This document shows, one piece after another, positions 8,299 to 16,143 of a stretch of 41,239 nt of DNA. The stretch is from positions 1 through 41,239 of the forward strand of contig JAJFTV010000129.1 of the NCBI GenBank assembly GCA_021372725.1, given 5' to 3'. The notes under the pieces are model-generated. The model worked only from the letters and a program-made list of their open reading frames with translations. It had not been told where the DNA came from and ran no database searches. The DNA comes from Chloroflexota bacterium (GTDB lineage Bacteria; Chloroflexota; Anaerolineae; Anaerolineales; Anaerolineaceae). Made by a program: the position numbers and the translations under genes. The stretch's first letter is position 1. Every line of letters begins with the position of its first letter.

Positions 8299-8535
8299 TT
8301 ACTCTTCCTCGTCGTCCTTGAATTTCGCGACAATGACCGCGACCCCGGCCAGAATAACGAAGACAGAAAGAACGTAAACGGAACCTAACAGAATAGCAAA
8401 TGCATCGCTTGAGACGTAATCAAGATCCGCAATTTGTTGTGAAAAGCTTGGCAGGAGAAGGAGCAGCAAACCGAGTGCAATGATGCCGGCCCCCAAACCT
8501 TCTTTTGATCCAACAGTGGCAGGTTTTTTCGCCAT
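8299..8535 (-). CDS. Small two-helix membrane protein in ECF operon
   Basis: A 78-residue protein with a lysine-rich start (MAKKPATVGSKEG), a helix at about 14-29, a short outer loop containing QQIADLDYVSSD, a second helix at about 46-70 and an acidic tail (KDDEEE). No family was recognised. An AAGGAGAATTGA stretch precedes the ATG. It lies between the S component and the ATPases in the same orientation, so it may be an accessory subunit or assembly factor of this transporter. That role is inferred from position only. Confidence 0.7.
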   Translation of the reverse strand: MAKKPATVGSKEGLGAGIIALGLLLLLLPSFSQQIADLDYVSSDAFAILLGSVYVLSVFVILAGVAVIVAKFKDDEEE

Positions 8536-8563
8536 GATTCAATTCTCCTTTTTATGAATTATG

Positions 8564-9262
8564 CTATGCCCCAGGGGCAATCACAAATGTGAAGAGGATG
8601 ACGATCAAAACGCCGACCAGCACACCAATCAATGGCATGATAATTTTGTTCAGACCTTGGGCCTGCGGCAGTTTGAGGTTTTCGGTGAGGTTGGTAGGCA
8701 GTGCTTCGATGATTGCCAGGGCGACATACCCGGCGATGATCTTGTCAGCCAGCGAGACCAGGATGTTTGATTTGAAGACGGAGGTGATCAGGCGGTCTCC
8801 CATTCCCACGAAAGCTGCAGTCATCAAGTCGGCAAAGTGCCCGGTTGCACCACCGAACACGAAAACATAGATCGGTACGGCAACAATAGTGACAAAGAGG
8901 GCGACCAGCATATTAACGAGGAAGAAACTCCACTGCTTGCGCATCCAGCCCCATTGATGGGCATAACCCCAAATCAGTGCCCCAACCACGTTGCAGGCAG
9001 CGAAAGGAAGGTTAATGGGTCCGCTGATGAATGAACTGACGATGTTGGTAATGGCGCCTACCAGTGCACCCCACCAGGGGCCCAGAACAATGGCGACCAC
9101 GGCGGTACCGATCATGTCCAGGAAGATGGGCAGATGCAGGGCGGTGTTAATGTACCCCCCAACGATATTCAAGGCTGCCGCAACGGGGACAAGTGCAACC
9201 ACGTAGGTGAGTGGAATTCTCTTGGCTCGTTTTTTGGCAACGACTTTTGCTTCAGATGCCAT
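8564..9262 (-). CDS. ECF transporter substrate-binding S component
   Basis: A 232-residue, very hydrophobic protein with a basic N-terminus (KKRAKR) and about six helices. The stretch around residues 46-75 (IFLDMIGTAVVAIVLGPWWG) is typical of S components with a glycine-tryptophan turn. It would bind substrate in the membrane and dock on EcfT. The class is diverse and the sequence does not fix the ligand. The neighbouring uridine phosphorylase genes make a nucleoside or related compound the best guess; a vitamin or metal chelate is not excluded. AAGGAGAATGAATT precedes the ATG. It is the first gene of the operon. Confidence 0.85.
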   Translation of the reverse strand: MASEAKVVAKKRAKRIPLTYVVALVPVAAALNIVGGYINTALHLPIFLDMIGTAVVAIVLGPWWGALVGAITNIVSSFISGPINLPFAACNVVGALIWGYAHQWGWMRKQWSFFLVNMLVALFVTIVAVPIYVFVFGGATGHFADLMTAAFVGMGDRLITSVFKSNILVSLADKIIAGYVALAIIEALPTNLTENLKLPQAQGLNKIIMPLIGVLVGVLIVILFTFVIAPGA

Positions 9263-9921
9263 AATTCATTCTCCTTGTTGATGTATTGAATAAACAAAAA
9301 CATGAAACCAGACAACTCGCAAATCCATTAATTCTATTTTCTCTCCAGTCCTCCTTCCTGGTTTCTCAAATCGAGCGCAGACACCTGAATTTTTATTAAT
9401 AACACCCGTTTCGGGGCGGGGGTTACTTCCATTTCGAAAATCGTGTAGTGCATGAGATAAATTGCCCTCTGTAATTCACTTATTAAGCAACAAACCCATT
9501 TTCAGGGGTTTGTTGTGAAATTGGCCGAACAGGACAAAAAGAGGATCTGAAGCGTTTCTCTGCGCGACAAGGCGAGAGATTTCTTAATGATAACCAGGGG
9601 AAAACAAGCAGCATGCAGGTTCATGTGAAGATTGCCATTGCCATTAAATAAGTTAACGACCATTTTATCATATATTGTCATACAATAACAATCATTAACC
9701 TTTTTTCAATACGCTCTATAATTGGTATTTGTACCTTGCAGGTAAATTTTGTATACTCATGACAGGCCCACATCGCATAATCCGCGTGCAAGTAATGTGT
9801 GCAGATAGCCCATCGGGAAAGAGTTCATCTTTTGAAGAACAAAGTGATCCATTCAAGTCATGAAGGGTATCGTTCCGGATGAGATCCAGCCTTTATTTGA
9901 AAAAGTGTAAAGGAAAATAGT
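9263..9921. promoter_or_regulatory. Divergent control region of the ECF operon and the TPR gene
   Basis: No gene is convincing here. For the plus strand, TTAACC (9695-9700), 16 bases, TATAAT (9717-9722) is a plausible promoter of the gene at 9922. For the minus strand, TTGTTA (9691-9686), 18 bases, TAAAAT (9667-9662) could drive the ECF operon, leaving a leader of nearly 400 bases. The palindrome TATTGT-CAT-ACAATA (9673-9687) overlaps that promoter and looks like an operator. The leader contains a perfect hairpin at 9488-9515 and an 8-bp stem, 9304-9311 with 9358-9365, followed on the minus strand by TTTTTG. Confidence 0.45.
9488..9515. repeat. Perfect 10-bp inverted repeat in the ECF leader
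   Basis: CAACAAACCC (9488-9497) pairs with GGGTTTGTTG (9506-9515) around an 8-base loop. The arm shares GGTTTGTT with palindromes in the intergenic repeats at 1154-1173 and 15274-15301. No T-run follows in either direction. Confidence 0.6.
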
Positions 9922-10581
9922 ATGGACACCGAAAAAGCTAAATTTCAGCAGGCAATTGACCTGGTCCGGCAAGGGCAAAGGCAACAGGCACGCAGTCTTT
10001 TACAGGAAATTATTGAACAAAACCAGGATGATGACCAGGTCTGGCTGTGGCTGGCTGTCTGTTATACCACTGACGAGGCACGTTTGTCCATTCTGCAATT
10101 TGCACTCAAGCGGCATCCCGGCAGCGAAAAGCTGAAAAAAGCGCTGGATTTGCAGATAGAAAGAATGGAAGAAGCGAATGCCCCGCTTGATCCGATTCGT
10201 GCTGAAACTACAGCAATGGAAATAAAACAACCGGAAGAACCCGTGTTACCCACACCGGTTCTTCCTGAACTATCTGATGATGGAACAATGACACAGCATG
10301 CTGCACAGATAGCTGATGTTCAGATGGAAGGTACTGTGAAGGAAGCGGAGGATGTGCTGCAAACGTCAACACAAGCAGAAGCGCAGTTGCAGGAACCGCC
10401 TGTTTCAATAGAGCAGACCAAAAATGTTCCACCCGTACAGGAAACGCCTGCCCCGGTGGTGGGAGTAGGGCAAATCCGAAAACCTGCCGCGATTTGGAAA
10501 GATGTCAGACCTGTTTTCATCACGGTTGTGCTGGTCCTGATTATCATCCTGATGGCCTATCTCTGGACGATCTATCGATAA
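9922..10581 (+). CDS. TPR-like protein with C-terminal membrane anchor
   Basis: A 219-residue protein. Residues 1-80 form helical repeats resembling tetratricopeptide repeats (AIDLVRQGQRQQARSLLQEII, then a WLWLAVCY helix). Residues 85-175 are a low-complexity linker rich in Glu, Pro, Thr and Gln. One hydrophobic helix at about 195-215 ends the protein. The arrangement suggests a tail-anchored protein with a cytoplasmic protein-binding domain. AAAGGA lies 8 bases before the ATG. No enzyme motif is visible and no specific function can be assigned. It is a single gene, divergent from the ECF operon. Confidence 0.75.
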   Translation: MDTEKAKFQQAIDLVRQGQRQQARSLLQEIIEQNQDDDQVWLWLAVCYTTDEARLSILQFALKRHPGSEKLKKALDLQIERMEEANAPLDPIRAETTAMEIKQPEEPVLPTPVLPELSDDGTMTQHAAQIADVQMEGTVKEAEDVLQTSTQAEAQLQEPPVSIEQTKNVPPVQETPAPVVGVGQIRKPAAIWKDVRPVFITVVLVLIIILMAYLWTIYR

Positions 10582-10718
10582 AATTATGGTTCAACCACTT
10601 CACGTAGTGGATTTGGAATTCTGTCACTTCCCGATACCGGTAAAATCCAGGGACAGCGATTAGCCATCAGTGAACTGTAATCCCTGATCTGTGATTCCTT
10701 GCACTTTGTTAAGGTCGC

Positions 10719-10747
10719 TTGACTTATTGGTAATATAACGGTATATT
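10719..10747 (+). promoter_or_regulatory. Strong sigma-70-type promoter for the riboswitch transcript
   Basis: TTGACT (10719-10724), 17 bases, TATATT (10742-10747). Transcription would begin near 10754, about 40 bases before the riboswitch. Spacing and match to consensus are nearly ideal. Confidence 0.75.
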
Positions 10748-10787
10748 ATCTATAAGCAATAAGTAGAACTTTAAATAGATTCATTCA

Positions 10788-10890
10788 TACCGATAAAGGC
10801 AAACCCGGTGAAAACCGGCGACGCAAAGCCATGGATCTAATGCTGAAGACCCCTTAAGGTTCAGCAATGACTGCCAGGCTGCCGAAGATG
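10788..10890 (+). ncRNA. c-di-GMP-I (GEMM-I) riboswitch
   Basis: The hallmark parts are all present: GGCAAACC at 10798-10805; a stem CCGGT/ACCGG capped by a GAAA tetraloop (10805-10818); the invariant GACGCAAAGCC at 10820-10830; a second stem TGCTGAA (10841-10847) with TTCAGCA (10860-10866); and the 3' strand CTGCCAGGCTGCCGA ending near 10886. This class binds cyclic di-GMP and switches expression of the downstream gene, here a sortase-like protein starting at 11000. A T-run at 10895-10900 follows directly, but I see no convincing terminator stem, so whether ligand turns the gene on or off cannot be read from the sequence. Confidence 0.93.
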
Positions 10891-10999
10891 GGTGTTTTTT
10901 AATCACCAATCACACCATCCGAAAGCATACCTGAATATGACAACCACTTCGTGGCCCGTCATATTCAGGCAAACGCACCGCCGTACACGCCGGGACGCG

Positions 11000-11761
11000 A
11001 TGGAGAACATCTTGTCCCGCAGCAGCGTTCGTTCATTTACAGTCATACTACTGGTTTTTATTCTGCTTTCAGTCAGCGCAATCAGCGTTTCTGCAAGTTA
11101 TACTCAGCCAATTGCCCCGTCCAGCCATGGAAGCGGCGGCACGTGGGCCAACAGGATTTACCAGGATGATTACGTCCCGGCACAAAAGGTACAGCCGGTT
11201 GAACTGGGAGTAAACGAGCAGGTTGTTGACCAAGTTGTTGACCAGGCAGTTGATCTTGCGGCAGCCGAGCTGATGCAATTTGCAGCCGGCCTGAAAAAAG
11301 GGTCAGGCAGCCAGGTGACCGGTGTATTTGTGGATGATGTGATGGCTTATCAGGTTGTTCAGCAGCCGTCGGGATCAGCAGGGTATGTTTCCACAGATGC
11401 GGACGTGGTGACCCAGTTTTCGACGGCGGCAAAGTTCGGCACGGTAGGTATTCTGGCGCACAATTTTCTGGCGGGCATTTCTTTCTTTGATTTGACCCCG
11501 GATGAGGATGTGTATGTGGTATACGGGGATGGTTCAACGGCTCATTATGTGATTAAGGATATACGGCGGTTCCAGGCGCTGCAGCCCAATTCGCCTTACT
11601 CGAGTTTTGTGGATCTGGATACGAATGTCAGCTACTCTTCAACCGATGTGTTCTATGAGGTGTATGGAAACAGCGGTAACCTGGTTCTGCAAACCTGTAT
11701 CGCGGCAGACGGGATCGACAGTTGGGGGCGATTGTTTGTCATAGCTGAAAAAATTTCGTAA
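11000..11761 (+). CDS. Sortase-like secreted/anchored protein under c-di-GMP riboswitch
   Basis: A 253-residue protein with an N-terminal signal or anchor helix (about 12-32). The C-terminal half resembles a sortase: His154 in ILAHNFLAG, Cys233 in LVLQTCI and Arg244 in WGRLFVIAE match the order and context of the catalytic His, Cys and Arg. Sortases are extracytoplasmic transpeptidases that cut a sorting motif and join proteins to the envelope or to each other. Residues 72-90 hold a repeated VVDQ segment. I chose ATG 11000 because it directly precedes the signal peptide; the frame is open back to GTG 10892, but that would place the riboswitch end in the coding region. No pilin-like or sorting-signal substrate gene is adjacent. 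Confidence 0.75.
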   Translation: MENILSRSSVRSFTVILLVFILLSVSAISVSASYTQPIAPSSHGSGGTWANRIYQDDYVPAQKVQPVELGVNEQVVDQVVDQAVDLAAAELMQFAAGLKKGSGSQVTGVFVDDVMAYQVVQQPSGSAGYVSTDADVVTQFSTAAKFGTVGILAHNFLAGISFFDLTPDEDVYVVYGDGSTAHYVIKDIRRFQALQPNSPYSSFVDLDTNVSYSSTDVFYEVYGNSGNLVLQTCIAADGIDSWGRLFVIAEKIS

Positions 11762-11796
11762 ATCCAGGGGGTGTCCGACCTCTTCTCCTTTTATTT

Positions 11797-11837
11797 GCTG
11801 CCGGGCAATTTTTATTTACTTTCTTTTGTCCGGCAGC
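11797..11837. terminator. Possible convergent terminator hairpin
   Basis: GCTGCCGG (11797-11804) pairs with CCGGCAGC (11830-11837) around a T-rich 25-base loop, between the convergent sortase-like and Nudix genes. The large loop makes efficiency uncertain. Confidence 0.4.
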
Positions 11838-11848
11838 AGACGTTTTAA

Positions 11849-12292
11849 TCAGGGGATCTTAAATTTCTTCAGCACCGGTTTGATTGGCGGGGCGATGTTT
11901 TCCGGCAGCCGGTCGAGGGGGAAGTACTGCCAATCGGTATGTTCTTCGTTCAGCACGATCCCGCCCCGGGCGGTGTGGGCGATGTACACAGCCGAAACAT
12001 TGTATGTGATATCGCCGTTGGGATATTGAAACATCAAATCGGGCCCGGAAAAAACATCGAACAGTTCCAGATCATCCACGTGCAGACCGGTTTCTTCCAG
12101 CGTTTCGCGGACGGCGGTCTGTTCCAGGCTCTCGCCCAGGTTCATGCCTCCGCCGGGGATACCCCAGCAGTTGATATCGCTGCGGAGGAGCATGAGCAGT
12201 TCGCCGCGCTCGTTAAAAATGAAGACAGCCGCTCCGGCGAGTACCAGCGGGGCATGTCCGATTATTTTTCGCATTTCGCGCATGTAGTCCAT
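11849..12292 (-). CDS. Nudix hydrolase
   Basis: A 147-residue protein with a complete Nudix box at about residues 48-70 (G48, E54, R62, E63, E66, E67, G69), the metal-binding signature for hydrolysis of a nucleoside diphosphate linked to another group. GGGMNLGES is the usual start of the box. The preceding strand AAVFIFNERGELLMLLR fits the family. Substrate cannot be read from the sequence; house-cleaning of oxidised nucleotides or nucleotide sugars is typical. AAAGG precedes ATG 12292. The next gene upstream on the same strand is a broken HIT-family gene 10 bases away, so they were probably once co-transcribed. Confidence 0.88.
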   Translation of the reverse strand: MDYMREMRKIIGHAPLVLAGAAVFIFNERGELLMLLRSDINCWGIPGGGMNLGESLEQTAVRETLEETGLHVDDLELFDVFSGPDLMFQYPNGDITYNVSAVYIAHTARGGIVLNEEHTDWQYFPLDRLPENIAPPIKPVLKKFKIP

Positions 12293-12301
12293 AGAGAACC
12301 T

Positions 12302-12773
12302 TTACAATAAAGAATTTTCTTCAAAACCGGCATCTTTCAGGCGGTGCTGAAGGCTCTTGCGTAGATCAAGAATAAGCGATGCGTCGCGGATGGGATCGAA
12401 TACCGCGCTGCCAGCATACAGGTCGGGATAAGCCCAGGGTAGACCCTTGCGGTATTCCACCGGCTCGGACAGGTAGCGCGGGGTGACAAGATGGGTTCTG
12501 AATTGCCCATGATGCCATAGTTGATACGATAGGCACCGGTCACTTCCATGACTGCGTCGCCCACCATGACCCTATCACACAGGAAAGCAGCCTGTTGGGC
12601 AGGGTTTAGTGCATTAATGGATTCGACCACACAGGGTCGGCTTGAAGAATACAGTAGCCGCGCAGGAATTGCATGCCACACAAAAAGACCCAGCCTGAAG
12701 GCATGCGGCAGATCAGGCTGGGTTCCTGTCCGGTGCGGGCGGATTCAAGCTTTTCGAGAGAGATTTTGGGCAT
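12302..12773 (-). pseudogene. HIT-family hydrolase, frameshifted
   Basis: Three reading frames must be joined to recover one protein. It starts at ATG 12773 (MPKISLEKLESARTGQEP) and reads through FLRGYCILQADPV. An extra two bases near 12633 shift the frame to VESINALNPAQQ through YRINYGIMGNSEP. A deletion of about 13 (or 10) bases near 12500 then shifts it again to HLVTPRYLSEPVEYRKG, ending at 12302. The deletion removes the first His of the HxHxxP catalytic motif. HIT proteins hydrolyse or transfer nucleotides. Two independent indels, one removing the active site, argue for a real pseudogene over a sequencing error. Confidence 0.8.
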
Positions 12774-13180
12774 GAGATGGGCTCCGTTTGTGGAAAGCGG
12801 GTTTTGTTTTGAATTGACATAATTATGCAGAGTAATTCGGTTTTGGCAAGCCGAAGGCGGGGCAGGGAATTTTACATTTCGAGATGCCTGTGATATGAGT
12901 GTTCGAGTGGATGTTTTGGTGCGTTCAAGAAACGAACGCACCCTACGATTCCCCGCAGATGCGGGTGATAGCCAGAATGACATTTGCGGGCTGGCGCAGA
13001 CTGCTGATGTGATACACATTCATCCGGTGGGGCGAGGGCAAGCCTCGCCCTTACAATTCGTCCCGTCCGGATGTTGGGTGTGTTTACATACCGTGATGAT
13101 TGAGAGACAATTTCTTGGGAAGATTTCTCGCAAGCTCGAAGTAACAACGAAGGTATACTTTCCAGAAACAGGCGATCCAT
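12774..13180. repeat. REP-like palindromes downstream of glnS
   Basis: Two hairpins share a tail. GGTGCGTTC (12918-12926) pairs with GAACGCACC (12934-12942) and is followed by CTACGATTC. GGGCGAGG (13030-13037) pairs with CCTCGCCC (13043-13050) and is followed by TTACAATTC. The stems are unrelated, the tails match. No gene is supported in this stretch. Confidence 0.6.
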
Positions 13181-13220
13181 AAAGAAAAACATGATGAGGC
13201 CTGCTTTGAGGCCCCATCAT
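13181..13220 (-). terminator. Terminator of glnS
   Basis: On the minus strand a stem of ATGATG-GGCCT type (13191-13202 with 13209-13220, one mismatch) is followed by a T-rich run (13190-13181). It lies 30 bases past the glnS stop. Confidence 0.8.
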
Positions 13221-13249
13221 ATATCTTTTACTATTTGCCTTCAATAATC

Positions 13250-14953
13250 TCAGGCAGCGGGTTCCGCTTCTTTTTGCTGCTGCTTGGCCCAGGTATCGCG
13301 CAGACCCACAGTGCGGTTGAACACCAGCTTGCCGGGGTGCGAATCTTTGACATCCGCCACAAAGTAGCCCTTGCGCATGAACTGGTAGTTCATGCCGGGT
13401 TTGGCATCCGCCAGGCTGGGTTCGAGCTTGCAATTCTTGAGTAATGTCAGCGAGTTGGGATTAAGGTTGCTGATGAAATCCTGCCCCTCTTCCACGTCAT
13501 ACGGATTGGATTTGGTGAACAGCGTATCATACAAGCGCAGTTCAGCGTCGATGGCATGCCGGGCGGATACCCAATGGATGGTGCCTTTTACGCGCCGACC
13601 GTCTGGTGACATGCCGCCGCGCGACTGGGGATCATAGGTGCAGTGCAGCTCGACAATCTCGCCGCGAGCATCCTTGACCACATTAGTGCAGGTGATGTAA
13701 TAGGTGTTCAGAAGGCGCACTTCAGCACCGGGTGCCAGGCGGAAGTACTTGCGCGGAGGGTTTTCCATAAAATCATCGCGCTCGATATAGATAACCTTGC
13801 TGAAAGGTACCACGCGCGTCTCGGTATTGGCCTCGTTCTGCGGATAGCGCGGGACGATAAATTCTTCCACCTGATCCTCGGGGTAGTTATCGATCACCAC
13901 GCGCAGGGGGTCAAGAACCGCCATGGCACGCTGGGCGCGCTCTTCCAGATCCTGGCGCAGCACGTATTCCAGCAGGGCCAGGTCGATGACGCTGTTGGCT
14001 TTGGCAACACCCACCACATCACAAAACTTTTTGATGGCTTGCGAGGTGTATCCACGCCGGCGAAAGCCTGAAAGAGTGGGCATACGCGGATCATCCCAAC
14101 TGTCAACATGGCCTTCGTTGACCAGCTTTAGCAGCCGGCGTTTGCTCATCAATGTGTACGAAAGGTTGAGCCGGGCGAATTCGATCTGCTGCGGGTGATG
14201 AGGCAGCTCCAACATTTCGATGTATTTGTCATACAGCGGGCGGTGGTCTTCGAATTCCAGCGTACAAATGGAGTGCGTCACACCTTCCAGTGCATCGCAC
14301 TGGCCATGTGCCCAGTCATAGAGCGGGTAGATGCACCATTTGTCGCCGGTGCGGGGGTGGCTGGCATGCACGATGCGGTACATGATGGGATCGCGCAGGT
14401 TCATGTTGGGGGAGGCCATATCGATTTTGGCGCGCAGAACTTTTGAGCCGTCGGGGAATTCTCCCTGGCGCATGCGTTCAAACAGGTCGAGGTTCTCCTC
14501 CACCGGCCGGTTGCGATACGGACTGTCTTTACCCGGCTCGGTCAGTGAGCCGCGGTACTGGCGGATCTCGTCGACGGTCAGGTCATCCACATAAGCATTG
14601 CCATCCCGGATCAGCTTGAGTGCCAGCTCGTACAATTGGTCAAAATAATCGGAGGCGTGCAAAATATTGGATTTGTTCAGCTCATATCCCAGCCAGCGCA
14701 CATCCTCTTCAATCGAATCGATGTACACCTGTTCTTCTGTGACGGGGTTGGTATCATCATAGCGAAGGTTGTAAGTACCTCCGTAATCCCGGGCGATGCC
14801 GAAATTAAGGTGGATGGATTTGGAATGCCCGATATGCAGAAAGCCATTGGGCTCGGGGGGGAAGCGTGTTTGAACACGCCCGCCGTACCGGCCGGTGCGG
14901 TTATCTTCATCGATGATTTCGCGAATGAAATTGGTGGCAGGGTTATCCGTCAT
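13250..14953 (-). CDS. glnS: Glutaminyl-tRNA synthetase
   Basis: A class I synthetase of 567 residues that charges tRNA-Gln with glutamine. [13 protein letters not shown] places the HIGH motif at 40-43; LMSKRRL is the KMSKS-like loop. The RFPPEPNG start separates GlnRS/GluRS from other class I enzymes, and the C-terminal anticodon-binding beta-barrels (about 350-550) and the overall length match GlnRS rather than GluRS. It is a single gene with its own promoter and terminator. GGAG lies about 6 bases before ATG 14953. Presence of GlnRS means the organism need not depend on the transamidation route for Gln-tRNA. Confidence 0.95.
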   Translation of the reverse strand: MTDNPATNFIREIIDEDNRTGRYGGRVQTRFPPEPNGFLHIGHSKSIHLNFGIARDYGGTYNLRYDDTNPVTEEQVYIDSIEEDVRWLGYELNKSNILHASDYFDQLYELALKLIRDGNAYVDDLTVDEIRQYRGSLTEPGKDSPYRNRPVEENLDLFERMRQGEFPDGSKVLRAKIDMASPNMNLRDPIMYRIVHASHPRTGDKWCIYPLYDWAHGQCDALEGVTHSICTLEFEDHRPLYDKYIEMLELPHHPQQIEFARLNLSYTLMSKRRLLKLVNEGHVDSWDDPRMPTLSGFRRRGYTSQAIKKFCDVVGVAKANSVIDLALLEYVLRQDLEERAQRAMAVLDPLRVVIDNYPEDQVEEFIVPRYPQNEANTETRVVPFSKVIYIERDDFMENPPRKYFRLAPGAEVRLLNTYYITCTNVVKDARGEIVELHCTYDPQSRGGMSPDGRRVKGTIHWVSARHAIDAELRLYDTLFTKSNPYDVEEGQDFISNLNPNSLTLLKNCKLEPSLADAKPGMNYQFMRKGYFVADVKDSHPGKLVFNRTVGLRDTWAKQQQKEAEPAA

Positions 14954-14980
14954 ACAAAACTCCAGTGATTTTATGGGTCT

Positions 14981-14989
14981 ATTTTAGCA
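14981..14989 (-). promoter_or_regulatory. Extended -10 promoter of glnS
   Basis: On the minus strand TGC-TAAAAT (14989-14981) lies 28 bases before ATG 14953. No clear -35 is visible. Confidence 0.5.
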
Positions 14990-15119
14990 GAGAAAAGGGA
15001 GGATGAATCGGTGGATTTCTCCTGATATGCCCATATCCGCCCGCCCGAGGGCGCATCTTCGCATTATTCTTTATCTGCACCGATACGACCATATAACGTT
15101 TCCATATTGAGTTAATTGT

Positions 15120-15305
15120 TACGCAGGCTCTCGGGCGGATGCTTCGCTCCCGCTCAGCATGACAACACGGGGGGGACGCTCTTGCCCCTTTGTCATTCCG
15201 AGTGCAACGAGGAATCCGCCCAGGGGCACATCTCCGCACCAAACCTATTAATCACCGGCTCTCGGGCAGATGCTTCCGGTTTGTTGCGCAACAAACCGGA
15301 AACAT
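15120..15305. repeat. Hairpin repeats with a perfect 28-bp palindrome
   Basis: An inverted core lies at about 15133-15163. A forward core with different stem bases lies at 15192-15222 (ATTCC 15195-15199 with GGAAT 15211-15215). TTCCGGTTTGTTGC (15274-15287) is exactly reverse-complementary to GCAACAAACCGGAA (15288-15301). The stretch 14990-15330 holds no supported gene. Confidence 0.85.
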
Positions 15306-15330
15306 ACAGATGTCTGCTGACCTGCATCGG

Positions 15331-16143
15331 TCAGGCGAACAGAAATATTCCGACAATGGAAGGCAGAAAGACCAGCCATGCCAACCAGGTTTTCCCGCCG
15401 CGCGTGGTGTTGCGTCTGTCCCAGCTAAACAGCCAGACAGCCAGCCCAAACGCCAGAAGGCCACTGACGAAAAGGATAATGACCGAGCCCCAGGGAGAAA
15501 AATCAGCCACTTTTCCCATCGCCAACCCATTAAAAGCGTTCATCGCCTGTGTGGCCGGCAGCAGTTGAGCTATTTTTCCGATCACATCCGGCAGCATATT
15601 GTACGGAAACATCATCCCGCTTAACAGCATGGAGGGAACGAAAAAAAGCTGCGAATACAGTACCGTCATGCGTGAACTGGGGGCAATTACACCGATCAAC
15701 ACACTTATTCCTGCGCTGGCCAGTGCCATCACCAAAAAGATCAGAATAAAATCGAACCAGTTGACTGGCGAGGGAGCATCAAACAGAATGGGCGCAGTGA
15801 CGGTGATGATGCCGGCCACAAGTATAAGGTGGAAAATGGTGGTCAGGGCGGGGATGCACAGAATGGAGATGGAAGGAACACCGTTAATCCTGTAACTGCG
15901 GAAAATACCATTTTCACGGGCGTTGACCAGTTGATCCGGTATTCCCAGCAGTGTTGCGGACAAAATGCCAAACACAACCATGGCAGGGATGATGTCCTGG
16001 CGGAAGAGCGGGTTGATCTCAGCCATGACAAAACCCATCATCAGATAAAAGCCCAAAGGGAACAAATAATTCATCAAAAGCAGTTGTTTGTTGCGGATGC
16101 CGGTTCGAAATTCAAAAGCGAAATGGTGGATGAAGGCATTCAT
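15331..16143 (-). CDS. ABC-2 type exporter permease
   Basis: A 270-residue membrane protein with six hydrophobic helices and the ABC-2 features: a cytoplasmic N-terminus, the ARENGIFRSYRINGVP segment after the second helix and the LFFVPSMLLSGMMFP stretch near 168-182, which matches the conserved loop of drug and lipid exporters (DrrB/NodJ type). It starts inside the end of the ATPase gene (ATGA overlap at 16140-16143), so the two proteins are made together. Substrate is unknown; drug, lipid or peptide export are the usual roles. Confidence 0.88.
   Translation of the reverse strand: MNAFIHHFAFEFRTGIRNKQLLLMNYLFPLGFYLMMGFVMAEINPLFRQDIIPAMVVFGILSATLLGIPDQLVNARENGIFRSYRINGVPSISILCIPALTTIFHLILVAGIITVTAPILFDAPSPVNWFDFILIFLVMALASAGISVLIGVIAPSSRMTVLYSQLFFVPSMLLSGMMFPYNMLPDVIGKIAQLLPATQAMNAFNGLAMGKVADFSPWGSVIILFVSGLLAFGLAVWLFSWDRRNTTRGGKTWLAWLVFLPSIVGIFLFA

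Noticed and set aside
9266..9328. A 20-codon upstream frame ending just before the ECF S gene
   Set aside because: The nearest ribosome-like sites are too far from its ATG, and nothing supports translation.
10887..10920. Hairpin GATGG with CCATC as riboswitch terminator
   Set aside because: The pairing is imperfect and the T-run is in the loop rather than after it.
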